Assembly (NCBI RefSeq): GCF_009755605.1
Contig: NZ_WPNZ01000009.1
Coordinates: forward strand, 1-64,000
Source: Streptomyces typhae
Lineage (GTDB): Bacteria; Actinomycetota; Actinomycetes; Streptomycetales; Streptomycetaceae
Direction of reading: 5' to 3'
Length of the DNA: 64,000 nucleotides
How positions within the stretch are numbered: position 1 is the stretch's first letter; every line of letters starts with the position of its first letter. This document shows positions 25,261-32,771 of this stretch, piece after piece. A program made the translations under genes and the position numbers. Under the pieces are notes generated by a model. That model was not told the origin of the DNA. It saw only the letters and a program-made list of their open reading frames with translations, and searched no databases.

Positions 25261-25300
25261 GTCCTGACCGCCGCTAGGCCCTGACCGCCACTAGGTCCCG
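25252..25300. repeat. 17-bp stop-spanning tandem repeat
   Basis: CGCCGCTAGGTCCTGAC (25252-25268) is repeated at 25269-25285 and, with two changes, at 25286-25300. The first copy holds the CU044-type gene's final Arg codons and TAG; the third also holds the stop (25291-25293) of the convergent lipoprotein gene. Confidence 0.88.
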
Positions 25301-26313
25301 TCCCCCCGGTGCTGCGCCCCCACCGTGTCGGTGATCGCCTGCCCGATGCGCCGGATGCCCGGCGAGCGCACCGGGCAGGGCCGGGACTTGGCGGTCGTCG
25401 GGGCCAGGCAGAAGTGCAGCAGGTCGTCGGGGCGGTGCAGGGCGGTGCGGCCGCGCTCCCGCTCGGTGCAGTACGCGGGGTGCGCGCGCTCGTACGCCGT
25501 GCAGGGGAGGTCCTCCGCCCAGGTGTAGCGGGCGGAGGCGGGGCTGACGGCCCTGCCCGCGTCGGAGACCACGTCGCCGGTGGCCGCGGCCTGCTGCCGG
25601 TACAGCGCGTTCACGCGGCGCACCCGGTCCGGGGTCATCGCGTCCGGGCCCTGCGCCACCCACACCACCTTCGGCCGTTCACCGCCCGCGTCCCGCGCCG
25701 CCTCGCCGATCTGCCGCGTCAGCCGGCGCGCGTCGGCCGCGTACCGCGAGAAGTACGTCCCGCGCGCCTTGTCGTACGTGATGCCGTCCATGCACGGCGT
25801 GTAGCCCCAGGCGTTCCCCCAGAACTGGAGCACCACGTAGTCGGGCCGCACCTCGCGCACCAGGGTCGCCGCCTTGTGCCGGTCCGGTACGAGGGAGTCC
25901 TCGCCGGTGCCCTCCAGGTAGTCGCAGAGGGTGGTGCCCGAGTAGGGGGCGCTGGTGTAGCGGGCGGCGAGCTGGTCGCGGAGGAGGTCGCCGAGGACGT
26001 CCTGGTTCTCCATGGCGAGGGAGTCGCCGAGGTAGAGGACTCGGGGGCCGGGGCCGGGGCCGGAGGCGTGGCCGGGGGGCTTTTCGGCGCCGCGGGGTGC
26101 GCGGTTCTTGGCACGGGTGCCGGGGTTCCCGGTGGCCCGGTCGGCGTTCCGGTCGGCTTGGGGGCGTGGGCTCGCCGTGTCCGCACCGGTGGGATCTTCG
26201 GGGGTGGCCGCGGGGGGTGCGTCCTCGGGGGCGGAGCCGGGGTCTCCGCAGCCGCCGAGCAGCAGCGCGCCCAGGAGTGCTCCCGCCCACCACGTCCTGC
26301 GCGTCCTGCGCAT
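25291..26313 (-). CDS. SGNH/GDSL-like secreted lipoprotein
   Basis: A 340-aa lipoprotein. The signal peptide MRRTRRTWWAGALLGALLLGGC ends in a lipobox (LLGG-C) near residue 22, followed by a Pro/Asp/Arg-rich linker to about residue 90. The hydrolase domain begins LYLGDSLAMEN (GDS block) with VLQFWGNAW (Asn block) and a C-terminal Asp-x-x-His-like region (RPDDLLHFC). This suggests an acyl- or acetyl-esterase anchored outside the cell; the substrate is unknown. ATG 26313 is chosen to begin at the basic n-region. Confidence 0.8.
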   Translation of the reverse strand: MRRTRRTWWAGALLGALLLGGCGDPGSAPEDAPPAATPEDPTGADTASPRPQADRNADRATGNPGTRAKNRAPRGAEKPPGHASGPGPGPRVLYLGDSLAMENQDVLGDLLRDQLAARYTSAPYSGTTLCDYLEGTGEDSLVPDRHKAATLVREVRPDYVVLQFWGNAWGYTPCMDGITYDKARGTYFSRYAADARRLTRQIGEAARDAGGERPKVVWVAQGPDAMTPDRVRRVNALYRQQAAATGDVVSDAGRAVSPASARYTWAEDLPCTAYERAHPAYCTERERGRTALHRPDDLLHFCLAPTTAKSRPCPVRSPGIRRIGQAITDTVGAQHRGDGT

Positions 26314-26630
26314 CCGCAACTCCCTCCCCGACTGGCGGAATTGGGTCACCAGGCAAGCACAGTCGGGGGTGCGGTGGAAGTCCCCCGCCCTGTGGGCGGC
26401 TGGTCCGCCCAGGGGGCGGAACGGGCGGGCACAGGGCGGACCCCGCAGCGCCGGGCAACGCACACCGCCCTGACCCGCATTACCTCGCGCGTAATCGCCC
26501 CCCACCCGCCCGCCCGGCAGTCTTGGAGTCACCGGAGCCCGGGCGGCGCACTCCGCCCGGGCTCCGGGAAGGAAGCCCGATCCGCGGCCTGACGATCCGC
26601 GACCCCACAACCCCGCAGGAGGCGAACCCC
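26314..26630. promoter_or_regulatory. Divergent intergenic region with palindromes
   Basis: No gene fits in this 317-bp gap. ATTAC (26479-26483), 7 nt, GTAAT (26491-26495) is an operator-like inverted repeat. A perfect 15-bp hairpin (26532-26546 with 26553-26567, loop CGCACT) sits in the leader of the downstream NTF2-like gene and could act as a leader terminator or RNA-stability element. Confidence 0.5.
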
Positions 26631-27008
26631 ATGCCCGCACAGGACGTTCACGAGACCGCCGTCGCCCGCTACTTCGAGGCCTGGAACACCGCCGACGCCG
26701 CCGCCCTGCCGAAGGCCGTGGCCGCCGCGTGGACCGAGGACGGCACGTACACCGACCCGCTGGCCGACGTCGCGGGACACGAGGGCGTCGCGGCGGTCAT
26801 CTCCGGGGCCAGGCAGCAGTTCCCCGGCTTCTCGTTCCGCCACACGGGGGAGGTCGACGGCCACCACAACCTCGCCCGCTTCACCTGGGAGCTGGTGTCC
26901 GACGCGGACGGCTCCGCCCCGGTCGCCGGGTTCGACGTGATCGAGCTCGCCGACGACGGCCGCATCCGCTCGGTGCACGGCTTCCTCGACCGGCTCCCGG
27001 CCGCCTGA
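26631..27008 (+). CDS. NTF2/SnoaL-like protein
   Basis: A 125-aa protein of the NTF2-like superfamily (nuclear transport factor 2/SnoaL fold). Landmarks are YFEAWNTADAAAL, AWTEDGTYTDPLADVAGHEGV, FSFRHTGEVDGHHNLARFTWEL and FDVIELADDGRIRSVHGFLD. The cone-shaped fold usually binds a small hydrophobic ligand; enzymatic role unknown. GGAGG precedes ATG 26631. It converges on the monooxygenase gene across a strong terminator. Confidence 0.88.
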   Translation: MPAQDVHETAVARYFEAWNTADAAALPKAVAAAWTEDGTYTDPLADVAGHEGVAAVISGARQQFPGFSFRHTGEVDGHHNLARFTWELVSDADGSAPVAGFDVIELADDGRIRSVHGFLDRLPAA

Positions 27009-27026
27009 GCCCGAGGCCGCCTCCCC

Positions 27027-27075
27027 GCACGCACAGGTGCCCCGGACCGCGCCGGTCCGGGGCACCTGTGCGTGC
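27027..27075. terminator. Bidirectional terminator, 23-bp perfect stem
   Basis: Bases 27027-27049 pair perfectly with 27053-27075 around the 3-nt loop CGC. It lies exactly between two convergent genes. No U tract, but a stem of this length is typical of Streptomyces bidirectional terminators. Confidence 0.88.
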
Positions 27076-27083
27076 GTACGCGA

Positions 27084-27416
27084 TCAGGCCTCGCGCGGCG
27101 CGACCTCGCCCATCTCGCCCCACCCGGACATGCCGGGGATGTCGGTGCTGACGATCTGCGGGACGGTGGCGATGGCGTACGACATGGTGTCCATGGCGGC
27201 CGCGAAGTGCGCGGACTCCACGTGCGCCGCGCCCGCCTCGCCGTCGCGGAAGCCCTCGACCAGGACGAACTGGTGCGGGTCGTCGACGCTGCGGGACCAC
27301 TCGAAGAACAGGTTGCCCGGCTCCTCGCGGGTGGCGCGGGTGAAGTCGTCGACGAGGTCGAGCCACTCGTCGCTGCGCTCGGGGCGGACGGTGAACTTAA
27401 CGGTGATGAAGATCAT
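27084..27416 (-). CDS. Antibiotic biosynthesis monooxygenase (ABM) domain protein
   Basis: A 110-aa single-domain ABM protein (YgiN/quinol monooxygenase type). The ferredoxin-like fold is suggested by MIFITVKFTVRPERSDEWL, EPGNLFFEWSRSVDDPHQFVLVEGF and HVESAHFAAAMDTM, all family-typical. Probably acts as a small cofactor-free oxygenase or as a stress protein; the substrate is unknown. ATG 27416 begins the conserved domain. Confidence 0.88.
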   Translation of the reverse strand: MIFITVKFTVRPERSDEWLDLVDDFTRATREEPGNLFFEWSRSVDDPHQFVLVEGFRDGEAGAAHVESAHFAAAMDTMSYAIATVPQIVSTDIPGMSGWGEMGEVAPREA

Positions 27417-27505
27417 GGGGGGTCGTTCCCTGTTCGTTGTGCAGTGCACCCATGAACGTACCCCGTGGCTAGGACACGGACTACTCGGGACGGCCGGGCC
27501 CGCTC

Positions 27506-27871
27506 CTACCTGGCCACGAACTGGGTGAGGATCGCCTGCACCTCGTAGATGTCCACACCCTTGGTGAAGGTCTTCTCGATCGGCACGGGGTTGCTGGATA
27601 TCCAGATCTTCAGCTCCGCGTCGAGGTCGAAGTGACCGGCGGTCTCGACCGCGAAGTGCGTGATGCTGCGGTAGGGCACCGAGTGGTACTCGACCTTCTT
27701 GCCGGTCATGCCCTGCTTGTCGATGAAGATCATGCGACGGTCGGTGAGCAGGATCGTGTCGCGGATGAGCCGGTACGCCGCGTACACCTGCTCGCCGTGC
27801 CCCATGAGGCGTGCGTAGTCCTGCTGCGCCGACGCCGGGTCGACGGTGTGAGCGTTTCCGAACAGCGCCAT
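27506..27871 (-). CDS. Bacterial PH-domain protein (bPH/YokE-like)
   Basis: A 121-aa protein matching the bacterial pleckstrin-homology family (bPH_1), with RDTILLTDRRMIFIDKQGMTGKKVEYHSVPYRSITHFAVETAGHFDLDAELKIWIS as the PH core. It has no signal peptide or membrane segment. The family function is poorly known; members often form rings and respond to stress. ATG 27871 (MALFGNAH) is preferred over 27886. Upstream lies a repeat-containing gap before the MarR gene. Confidence 0.85.
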   Translation of the reverse strand: MALFGNAHTVDPASAQQDYARLMGHGEQVYAAYRLIRDTILLTDRRMIFIDKQGMTGKKVEYHSVPYRSITHFAVETAGHFDLDAELKIWISSNPVPIEKTFTKGVDIYEVQAILTQFVAR

Positions 27872-28012
27872 GGTCAGGACCCCCAAGTGTGACGACTCTT
27901 CCGGCCTTCCGGACTTCAGGCCGGACTTTCACCGTACGTGACGAGACAACCGAACGACGATGCGATCCGGAGGTCTCGGCCGACCGGGCACCGAGGACGA
28001 GCGCGGAGTCCC

Positions 28013-28075
28013 AAGCCCGTCCGGCGCTTGAGGACGAGCCCGGGGTTTCAAGCCCGTCCGGCGCTTGAGGACGAG
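28013..28075. repeat. Two more copies of the dispersed CGTCCGGCG element
   Basis: AGCCCGTCCGGCGCTTGAGG occurs at 28013 and 28051 (38-bp offset), each followed by ACGAG; a degenerate part lies at 27986-28011. It is the inverse orientation of the element seen three times at 7534-7852. Confidence 0.88.
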
Positions 28076-28109
28076 CGCGCAGCGCGACACCCCCGCACGC
28101 AGCCCGCAG

Positions 28110-28595
28110 CTACCCGCGTTGGCGAGCCCGCCGCACCGGCCGGTCCCCCTCCGCCGGAACGGCAAGGTGCCCCTCGACCAGCTGCCCGAGAACCCGCAAC
28201 AGCACAGCCCGATCCCCCTCGGGGAGCGACCCGAGCGCCTCCCGGTGCACCCGGTCCACGATCTCCTGGCTCCGCAAGGCCAGTTCCGCGCCCGCCGCGG
28301 TGACCGCGACGATCCGGGCCCGCCGGTCGTGCCCGGCGGGCCGCCGCTCGGCGAGCCCGGCCTGTTCGAGGGCGTCCACGGTGACGACCATCGTCGTCTT
28401 GTCCATGTCCCCGAGCTCGGCGAGCCGCGCCTGGGTGCGCTCCTCCTCCAGGGCGTGCACCAGGACGCAGTGCATACGGGCTGTCAGGCCGACCTCGGCG
28501 AGTGCCGCCGCCATGTGCGTGCGCAGGACATGGCTCGTGTGGTCGAGGAGGAAGGACAGGTCCGGCTGCGTGCGGGTGGGCGCCATGGCGGTCAT
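28110..28595 (-). CDS. MarR-family repressor
   Basis: A 161-aa winged-helix MarR protein. LTARMHCVLVHALEEERTQARLAELGDMDKTTMVVTVDALEQAGLAERRPAGHDRRARIVAVT covers the DNA-binding helix-turn-helix and the beta wing (the DRRA segment). ATG 28595 is used; ATG 28586 is equally possible. It is divergent from the PPOX gene and the gap contains a perfect inverted repeat that is probably its operator. Confidence 0.9.
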   Translation of the reverse strand: MTAMAPTRTQPDLSFLLDHTSHVLRTHMAAALAEVGLTARMHCVLVHALEEERTQARLAELGDMDKTTMVVTVDALEQAGLAERRPAGHDRRARIVAVTAAGAELALRSQEIVDRVHREALGSLPEGDRAVLLRVLGQLVEGHLAVPAEGDRPVRRARQRG

Positions 28596-28636
28596 GGCGG
28601 CCAGCGTAACCGAGCGGCCCAAGATGCGACCGAGGT

Positions 28637-28660
28637 AGATAGTCTGCAACAAAACTATCT
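28637..28660. promoter_or_regulatory. MarR operator palindrome
   Basis: AGATAGT (28637-28643), 10-nt spacer, ACTATCT (28654-28660) lies between the divergent MarR and PPOX genes, 16 bp from the PPOX start. Size and position fit a MarR-family operator. The AT-rich spacer is unusual for this genome. Confidence 0.75.
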
Positions 28661-28675
28661 GCTACGGTCCTGGTT

Positions 28676-29137
28676 ATGGAGAACAAGCCCGGCACCGGCC
28701 CCGCCCCCCGTGTCCTCGCACCCGACGAACTCGACCGGATCCTGAGCGAGCAGCGCTTCGGCGTCCTGGCCGCCGTCCGCTCGACCGGCCACCCGCATCT
28801 GTCGACCGTCGTCCACCAGTGGGACCGCGAGGCCCGAGTGCTGCGGATCCCCAGCACGGCCGACCGCCTGAAACCCCGCATACTGGCGCGCGACCCGCAC
28901 GCGGCCCTGCATGTGTCGCCGGACCCCTTCTCGTTCGCCGTGGCCGAGGGCGAGGCGGAGGTGTCGGAGCCCTCGACGGTGCCCGGGGACGCGGTCGGGC
29001 GTGAACTGCTCGCCATGACGCCGGGGTTCGACGACCCCGCGGACGAGGCCGCGTATCTGGAACAGATGGTGGCCGACCGCAGAGTGGTCGTCCGGATCCG
29101 GGTGTCCCGCGTGTACGGCACGGCACTTGGCGTGTAA
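28676..29137 (+). CDS. PPOX-class F420-type oxidoreductase
   Basis: A 153-aa split-barrel protein of the pyridoxamine-phosphate-oxidase-like class, with LSEQRFGVLAAVRSTGHPHLSTVVHQWDREARVLRIPSTADRLKPRILARDPHAALHVS as the flavin/F420-binding core. It probably reduces a small substrate with F420 or FMN. Controlled by the divergent MarR through the palindrome at 28637. It is followed 34 bp later by a second PPOX gene. Confidence 0.85.
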   Translation: MENKPGTGPAPRVLAPDELDRILSEQRFGVLAAVRSTGHPHLSTVVHQWDREARVLRIPSTADRLKPRILARDPHAALHVSPDPFSFAVAEGEAEVSEPSTVPGDAVGRELLAMTPGFDDPADEAAYLEQMVADRRVVVRIRVSRVYGTALGV

Positions 29138-29171
29138 GCAGGAGGCTCACGTACTCCTGAGGAGATCGATG

Positions 29172-29600
29172 ATGGCTCTGAACCGTGAAGAACGCGAACA
29201 GTTCCTTGCCGAGCCGCACATCGCGGCGCTCGCCGTGGACTCCGGCGAGGAGGGGCGGGCACCTCTCACCGTCCCCATCTGGTACCAGTACGAGCCCGGC
29301 GGCGATGTGTGGATCATGACGGGGCGCGACTCGCGCAAGGCGAAGCTGATCGGTGCGGCGGGCCGCTTCTCGCTCATGGTGGAGCGCCTCGATCCGACGA
29401 TCCGCTACGTCTCCGTAGAGGGCCCCGTCGTCGCCACCGAGGCGGCGACCCGCGAGCAGCTCCAGGAGATGGCCGCCCGCTATCTTCCGGCCGAGAAGGT
29501 CGACGGCTACGTGGAGATGGCCTGGAAGGAGCACGGCGAGCAGGTGGTCGTGCGGCTCAGCCCCGCGCGGTGGGTCTCGTCGGACCTCGGCTCGATCTGA
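29172..29600 (+). CDS. Pyridoxamine 5'-phosphate oxidase-like protein
   Basis: A 142-aa split-barrel flavin protein: REEREQFLAEPHIAALAVDSGEEGRAPLTVPIWYQYEPGGDVWIMTGRDSRKAKLI is the conserved flavin-site region. It is a paralogue of the preceding gene and probably cotranscribed with it. ATG 29172 is chosen because GGAG (29160-29163) is eight bases upstream; ATG 29169 overlaps it. Its 3' end overlaps the convergent rhomboid-like gene by 44 bp. Confidence 0.85.
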   Translation: MALNREEREQFLAEPHIAALAVDSGEEGRAPLTVPIWYQYEPGGDVWIMTGRDSRKAKLIGAAGRFSLMVERLDPTIRYVSVEGPVVATEAATREQLQEMAARYLPAEKVDGYVEMAWKEHGEQVVVRLSPARWVSSDLGSI

Positions 29601-30327
29601 GGGGTCCGGGCGGCCCGGGTGCCTCCGGCGGCCCGGACGGTGCGGGCAGGCCGGGCTTCCTGAACTCGCCGGGCCTGCGCCGCTCCTGGAACACCGCGCA
29701 GGCAGCGACGCAGGCCACGGCGACCAGGTGTTCGCGTCCGGCCAGGTTCGGCTCCAGGACCGAGCCCACGACCGTCGGGACGACGAACGCCAGGCACAGC
29801 ACCGGTGCCCGCAGCCGCACCGACAGACAGGTGAAGAGCCCGACGACGGCGGCGGACGCCCCGGTGTCGACGTCGTGGGCGTACGCGGTCGGCACCCCAG
29901 CGAAGTGGTCGGGCCCGATGGCCACCATGACCCGCGCGCCGAGGGTGCCGGCCAGCGTCGCGCCGTACCCGACGAGCAGCGCCCGCCGCGGCCCGAGCAG
30001 GAGCTGGGCCAGGCCGAGGGACAGCACGAGGCGCGGGAGCCCGCCCCACACCGGCTGGTCCCGGGTGGGCACGAGCACGGACACGGGCGTGCGCAGGAGG
30101 GACACCCACAGCGGCTGATCGGCGCGCACCTCGCCGACGAGGCGTACGACGCGGTCGCTCGCCGGGAACTGCTGAAGCTCGTGCAGGCAGATCATGGCGA
30201 GGCTCGCCGCCAGCGCGAGCCGGACGCCGAGCAGCCCCCGCTCCCGCAGCTGTCGCCAGGCCACGAGCGCCAGACACCGCCACTCCGCCCGCAGCGCGCC
30301 CCGGACCCTCCGCACGATCCGCGGCAT
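29557..30327 (-). CDS. Rhomboid-like integral membrane protein
   Basis: A 256-aa membrane protein with about six helices. The segments VWGGLPRLVLSLGLAQLLLG, GPRRALLVGYGATLAGTLG and YAHDVDTGASAAVVGLFTC follow the rhomboid-like pattern, with a GxSA-type serine position (TGASAAVVG) but no confident catalytic His. It may be a non-proteolytic rhomboid relative. A Pro/Arg-rich tail follows the last helix. ATG 30327 is chosen. The 3' end overlaps the convergent PPOX gene by 44 bp. Confidence 0.7.
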   Translation of the reverse strand: MPRIVRRVRGALRAEWRCLALVAWRQLRERGLLGVRLALAASLAMICLHELQQFPASDRVVRLVGEVRADQPLWVSLLRTPVSVLVPTRDQPVWGGLPRLVLSLGLAQLLLGPRRALLVGYGATLAGTLGARVMVAIGPDHFAGVPTAYAHDVDTGASAAVVGLFTCLSVRLRAPVLCLAFVVPTVVGSVLEPNLAGREHLVAVACVAACAVFQERRRPGEFRKPGLPAPSGPPEAPGPPGPLRSSRGPTRPTARG

Positions 30328-30459
30328 CGGTCGACCGTCCCTCTTCCCCCACCGCGTCGCGCCGCCGGCACTTCGCACCCATATGTCCCGTCGGGGGGCA
30401 AGGCTACTTGGCGGCGAAGCCGTACACCATCGCAGGCGGGGAGCGCTCGGTCAGCCCCG

Positions 30460-31341
30460 TCAGGGGGCGCAGGAGCGGGCGAACTGCGGCACCCGCAGCA
30501 CCCGCAGCACCCGCTCCATGGCCTCCGCGCCCCGCACGGCCGCGTCCCCGCAGCAGTTGTTGAACAGCACGTGCACCCGCTCCGCCCGCTCCGCGAGCAG
30601 CCGGACCCGCGGCACCCACTCGGCCAGTTCGGCGTCCCCGTACGTGTACCGGAACCGGTCCTCCTTGCTGCCGGACCCCCAGGACCTGCTGCGGCCGTGG
30701 AACCGCACGATGGCGAGCGAGGACGAAGTGACGGTGGTGACCGGCGGGACGGAGGAGGGCAGCCCCTGCGCCATGTCCACGGCCACGGAGGCGAAGCCGT
30801 GGTGGGCGAGCAGCGCCGAGGTCTCCCGCTCCCGTTCCTGCCGCCACCACCCGGGGTGCCGGAACTCGACGGCGACGGGCAGGCCCGCGGTGAGCCGGGC
30901 GCACTGCTCGACGAGTTCCTCGCCGCGCCCTCCGGGCCCGAGCCAGGGCGGGAACTGGAACAGCACACTGCCGAGCCGCCCGGCCGCCCGCAGCGGCTCG
31001 ATCCCCGCGGCGAACCGCGCCCACACCTCCTCGACGAGGCCGCGCCCGCGGGGCCGGTCGCGCAGGTCGGCGGGGAGGGCGGCCCGCTTCGTCGGATGGC
31101 CGGTCAGCAAGGAGAAGGCCTTCACGTCGAACACGAACCCCTCCGGTGTCCGCTCGACCCACAGCGCGCTGTTCCGCGCGCTCGGCAGCGCGTAGTAGCC
31201 CGCGTCGACCTCGACGACCGGGAAGCGCTCGGCGTAGTGGCGCAGCCTGCCCTCCGCGTCGCGCCGCCCCGGTGGATACCAGCCGCTGCGCACCAGTGCG
31301 GGATCCGTCCACGAACACGAACCGACGAGAATCTCACCCAT
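30460..31341 (-). CDS. DUF72 domain protein
   Basis: A 293-aa DUF72 (YecE-like) protein, a TIM-barrel-type family of unknown function. Landmarks: LVGSCSWTDPALVRSGWYPPG, EVDAGYYALPS, VFDVKAFSLLTGHP, VEFRHPGWW, and HVLFNNCCGDAAVRGAEAM at the C-terminus. ATG 31341 (MGEILVGSCSW) starts the conserved region although the frame opens 55 codons earlier. It is divergent from the GvpU-like gene. Confidence 0.92.
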   Translation of the reverse strand: MGEILVGSCSWTDPALVRSGWYPPGRRDAEGRLRHYAERFPVVEVDAGYYALPSARNSALWVERTPEGFVFDVKAFSLLTGHPTKRAALPADLRDRPRGRGLVEEVWARFAAGIEPLRAAGRLGSVLFQFPPWLGPGGRGEELVEQCARLTAGLPVAVEFRHPGWWRQERERETSALLAHHGFASVAVDMAQGLPSSVPPVTTVTSSSLAIVRFHGRSRSWGSGSKEDRFRYTYGDAELAEWVPRVRLLAERAERVHVLFNNCCGDAAVRGAEAMERVLRVLRVPQFARSCAP

Positions 31342-31444
31342 GTACGCCCGGGTACCCGCACGGGGTGGTTCCAGCGGGCGCCGCGCGGCCCCTGGTGCGG
31401 GCGGCATGCCGGTGGCGCCCGGCTGCCCCATAGAATCCTCTGTC

Positions 31445-31888
31445 ATGTCGAAGCCTGACGAGCTGCTCGTCAACATCTCCGCCAAGGTGGAGTCGGAGAA
31501 CACCAATCAGATGTCGCTGACCGTCGTGGTCGCAGGCGCGGTCGTCACCGGTCGCCTGGCCCCCGAAAGGGTGTGGCGGGAGCGGGTGTCGGAAGTCCTG
31601 AAGGACTCGGCCCGCCTCGGTCCGTTCGCGGACGTCTTCGGGGAGAGCCGGGGCGGGGGCCCGCCGGACGACACGGCCGGCGCCCCGCGCGAGGACGGCG
31701 AGGCCGACGCGCCGCGCCAGGACGGCGAGGGCGGCGCGGCACCCGCGCGACCCACGCATCTGCACTTCCACCTCGCCCGCATCCTCCAGGGCAACGTGGG
31801 CATCCCCGAGACCGGCGGCATGTACCGCGTCGCGATCGCGGACGTCAGCGCCTGGACCGTGGGGGACTTCAGCTACTCGGACCAGTAG
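31445..31888 (+). CDS. Gas vesicle accessory protein GvpU-like
   Basis: A 147-aa protein whose two ends resemble GvpU: MSLTVVVAGAVVTGRLAPERVWRERVSEVL near the N-terminus and HLHFHLARILQGNVGIPETGGMYRVAIADVSAWTVGDFS at the C-terminus, separated by a disordered acidic linker. GvpU modulates gas-vesicle clustering, but no other gvp gene lies in this window, so its role here is open. It is divergent from the DUF72 gene. Confidence 0.6.
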   Translation: MSKPDELLVNISAKVESENTNQMSLTVVVAGAVVTGRLAPERVWRERVSEVLKDSARLGPFADVFGESRGGGPPDDTAGAPREDGEADAPRQDGEGGAAPARPTHLHFHLARILQGNVGIPETGGMYRVAIADVSAWTVGDFSYSDQ

Positions 31889-31958
31889 AACTCGTACCGC
31901 ACAGCCGACTCGTTGCCGACCGCACGGACTCCACTCGTGCCGACCGCACGGCCCGGCC

Positions 31959-32075
31959 CGTGCCGACCCGCTGCACGCGGGTCGGCACGAGCCCGGGGGA
32001 TCCGTCGTACGAGTCGTACAGGCCGTACAGGCCGTGCGACTCGTACGACTCATACGGCTCGTGGCGAGCCGTACG
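31959..32075. terminator. Terminator hairpin and 9-bp repeat array
   Basis: CGTGCCGACCCG (31959-31970), loop of 7, CGGGTCGGCACG (31978-31989) is a perfect 12-bp stem between convergent genes. From about 32006 to 32075 a 9-bp periodic run of TCGTACGAG/CCGTACAGG-type units follows, which can also fold. Confidence 0.75.
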
Positions 32076-32077
32076 GG

Positions 32078-32653
32078 TCAGAGACCGAACTCCTGCGGGG
32101 ACACGCCAAGCGCCTGGCAGGCCTCGCGCAGCACCTGCTCCTCGGCCGGCGCGATGTACCCGTCGGCTCCGGCGACGACGAAGCCGGTCTGGACGACCGC
32201 CTTGGCCTCCGTCTGCTTCTTCGACGCCTTGGCGATCTCCTGCATGGCTTCGGCCTTGCCGTGCTGGAAGTTCGCGGACAGCTGGTCGACGTGCTTGTTG
32301 AAGCGCTGCCGCAACTGCTCCGGCGGGAAGTTCTGCAGGACGTCGTTCTGCAGGATCAGATTCTCCACGTGCTGGCGCTCCGCCGGGTCGACGTTCCCGT
32401 CGGCGGCGGCGACCAGGGCGCACATGGCCATGCTGGCGTCGCGGTAGGCGCCGCTCTTCAGCTCCGTCTTCAGGGACGTGAGCTGGGACTTGAGCATGCC
32501 CACCAGCTGGGCCTTCGATCCCCGGGACCCCGAGGACCCCGATGATCCGGACGAACCCAGCGGTCCCTGGTGCCCGTGACCGCCGGAGCTCCGGGACCCC
32601 TGCGACTGCTGCAGGCCCTTTGCCTGGTCCTTGATCCGGTCCCACATCGCCAT
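32078..32653 (-). CDS. TerB-family tellurite resistance-like protein
   Basis: A 191-aa TerB-domain protein. A Ser/Gly-rich linker (about residues 20-50) is followed by the TerB core (AMCALVAAADGNVDPAERQHVENLILQNDVLQNF and VVAGADGYIAPAEEQVLREACQALGV) with acidic metal-binding-type positions. TerB-like proteins belong to tellurium/stress modules. ATG 32653 is chosen; ATG 32647 is close. GAGG lies upstream. Confidence 0.88.
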   Translation of the reverse strand: MAMWDRIKDQAKGLQQSQGSRSSGGHGHQGPLGSSGSSGSSGSRGSKAQLVGMLKSQLTSLKTELKSGAYRDASMAMCALVAAADGNVDPAERQHVENLILQNDVLQNFPPEQLRQRFNKHVDQLSANFQHGKAEAMQEIAKASKKQTEAKAVVQTGFVVAGADGYIAPAEEQVLREACQALGVSPQEFGL

Positions 32654-32771
32654 GCGTGCCACCTCGGCTGCCATGTCATTGACGTTCGCTCGTCCACGGG
32701 GGCTCCCGCGGGTATTCCTGCCAACGCCTTCCCCCGCCGGTAAGTTCCAGCCCCGGAACGCCCGGTGTGGC

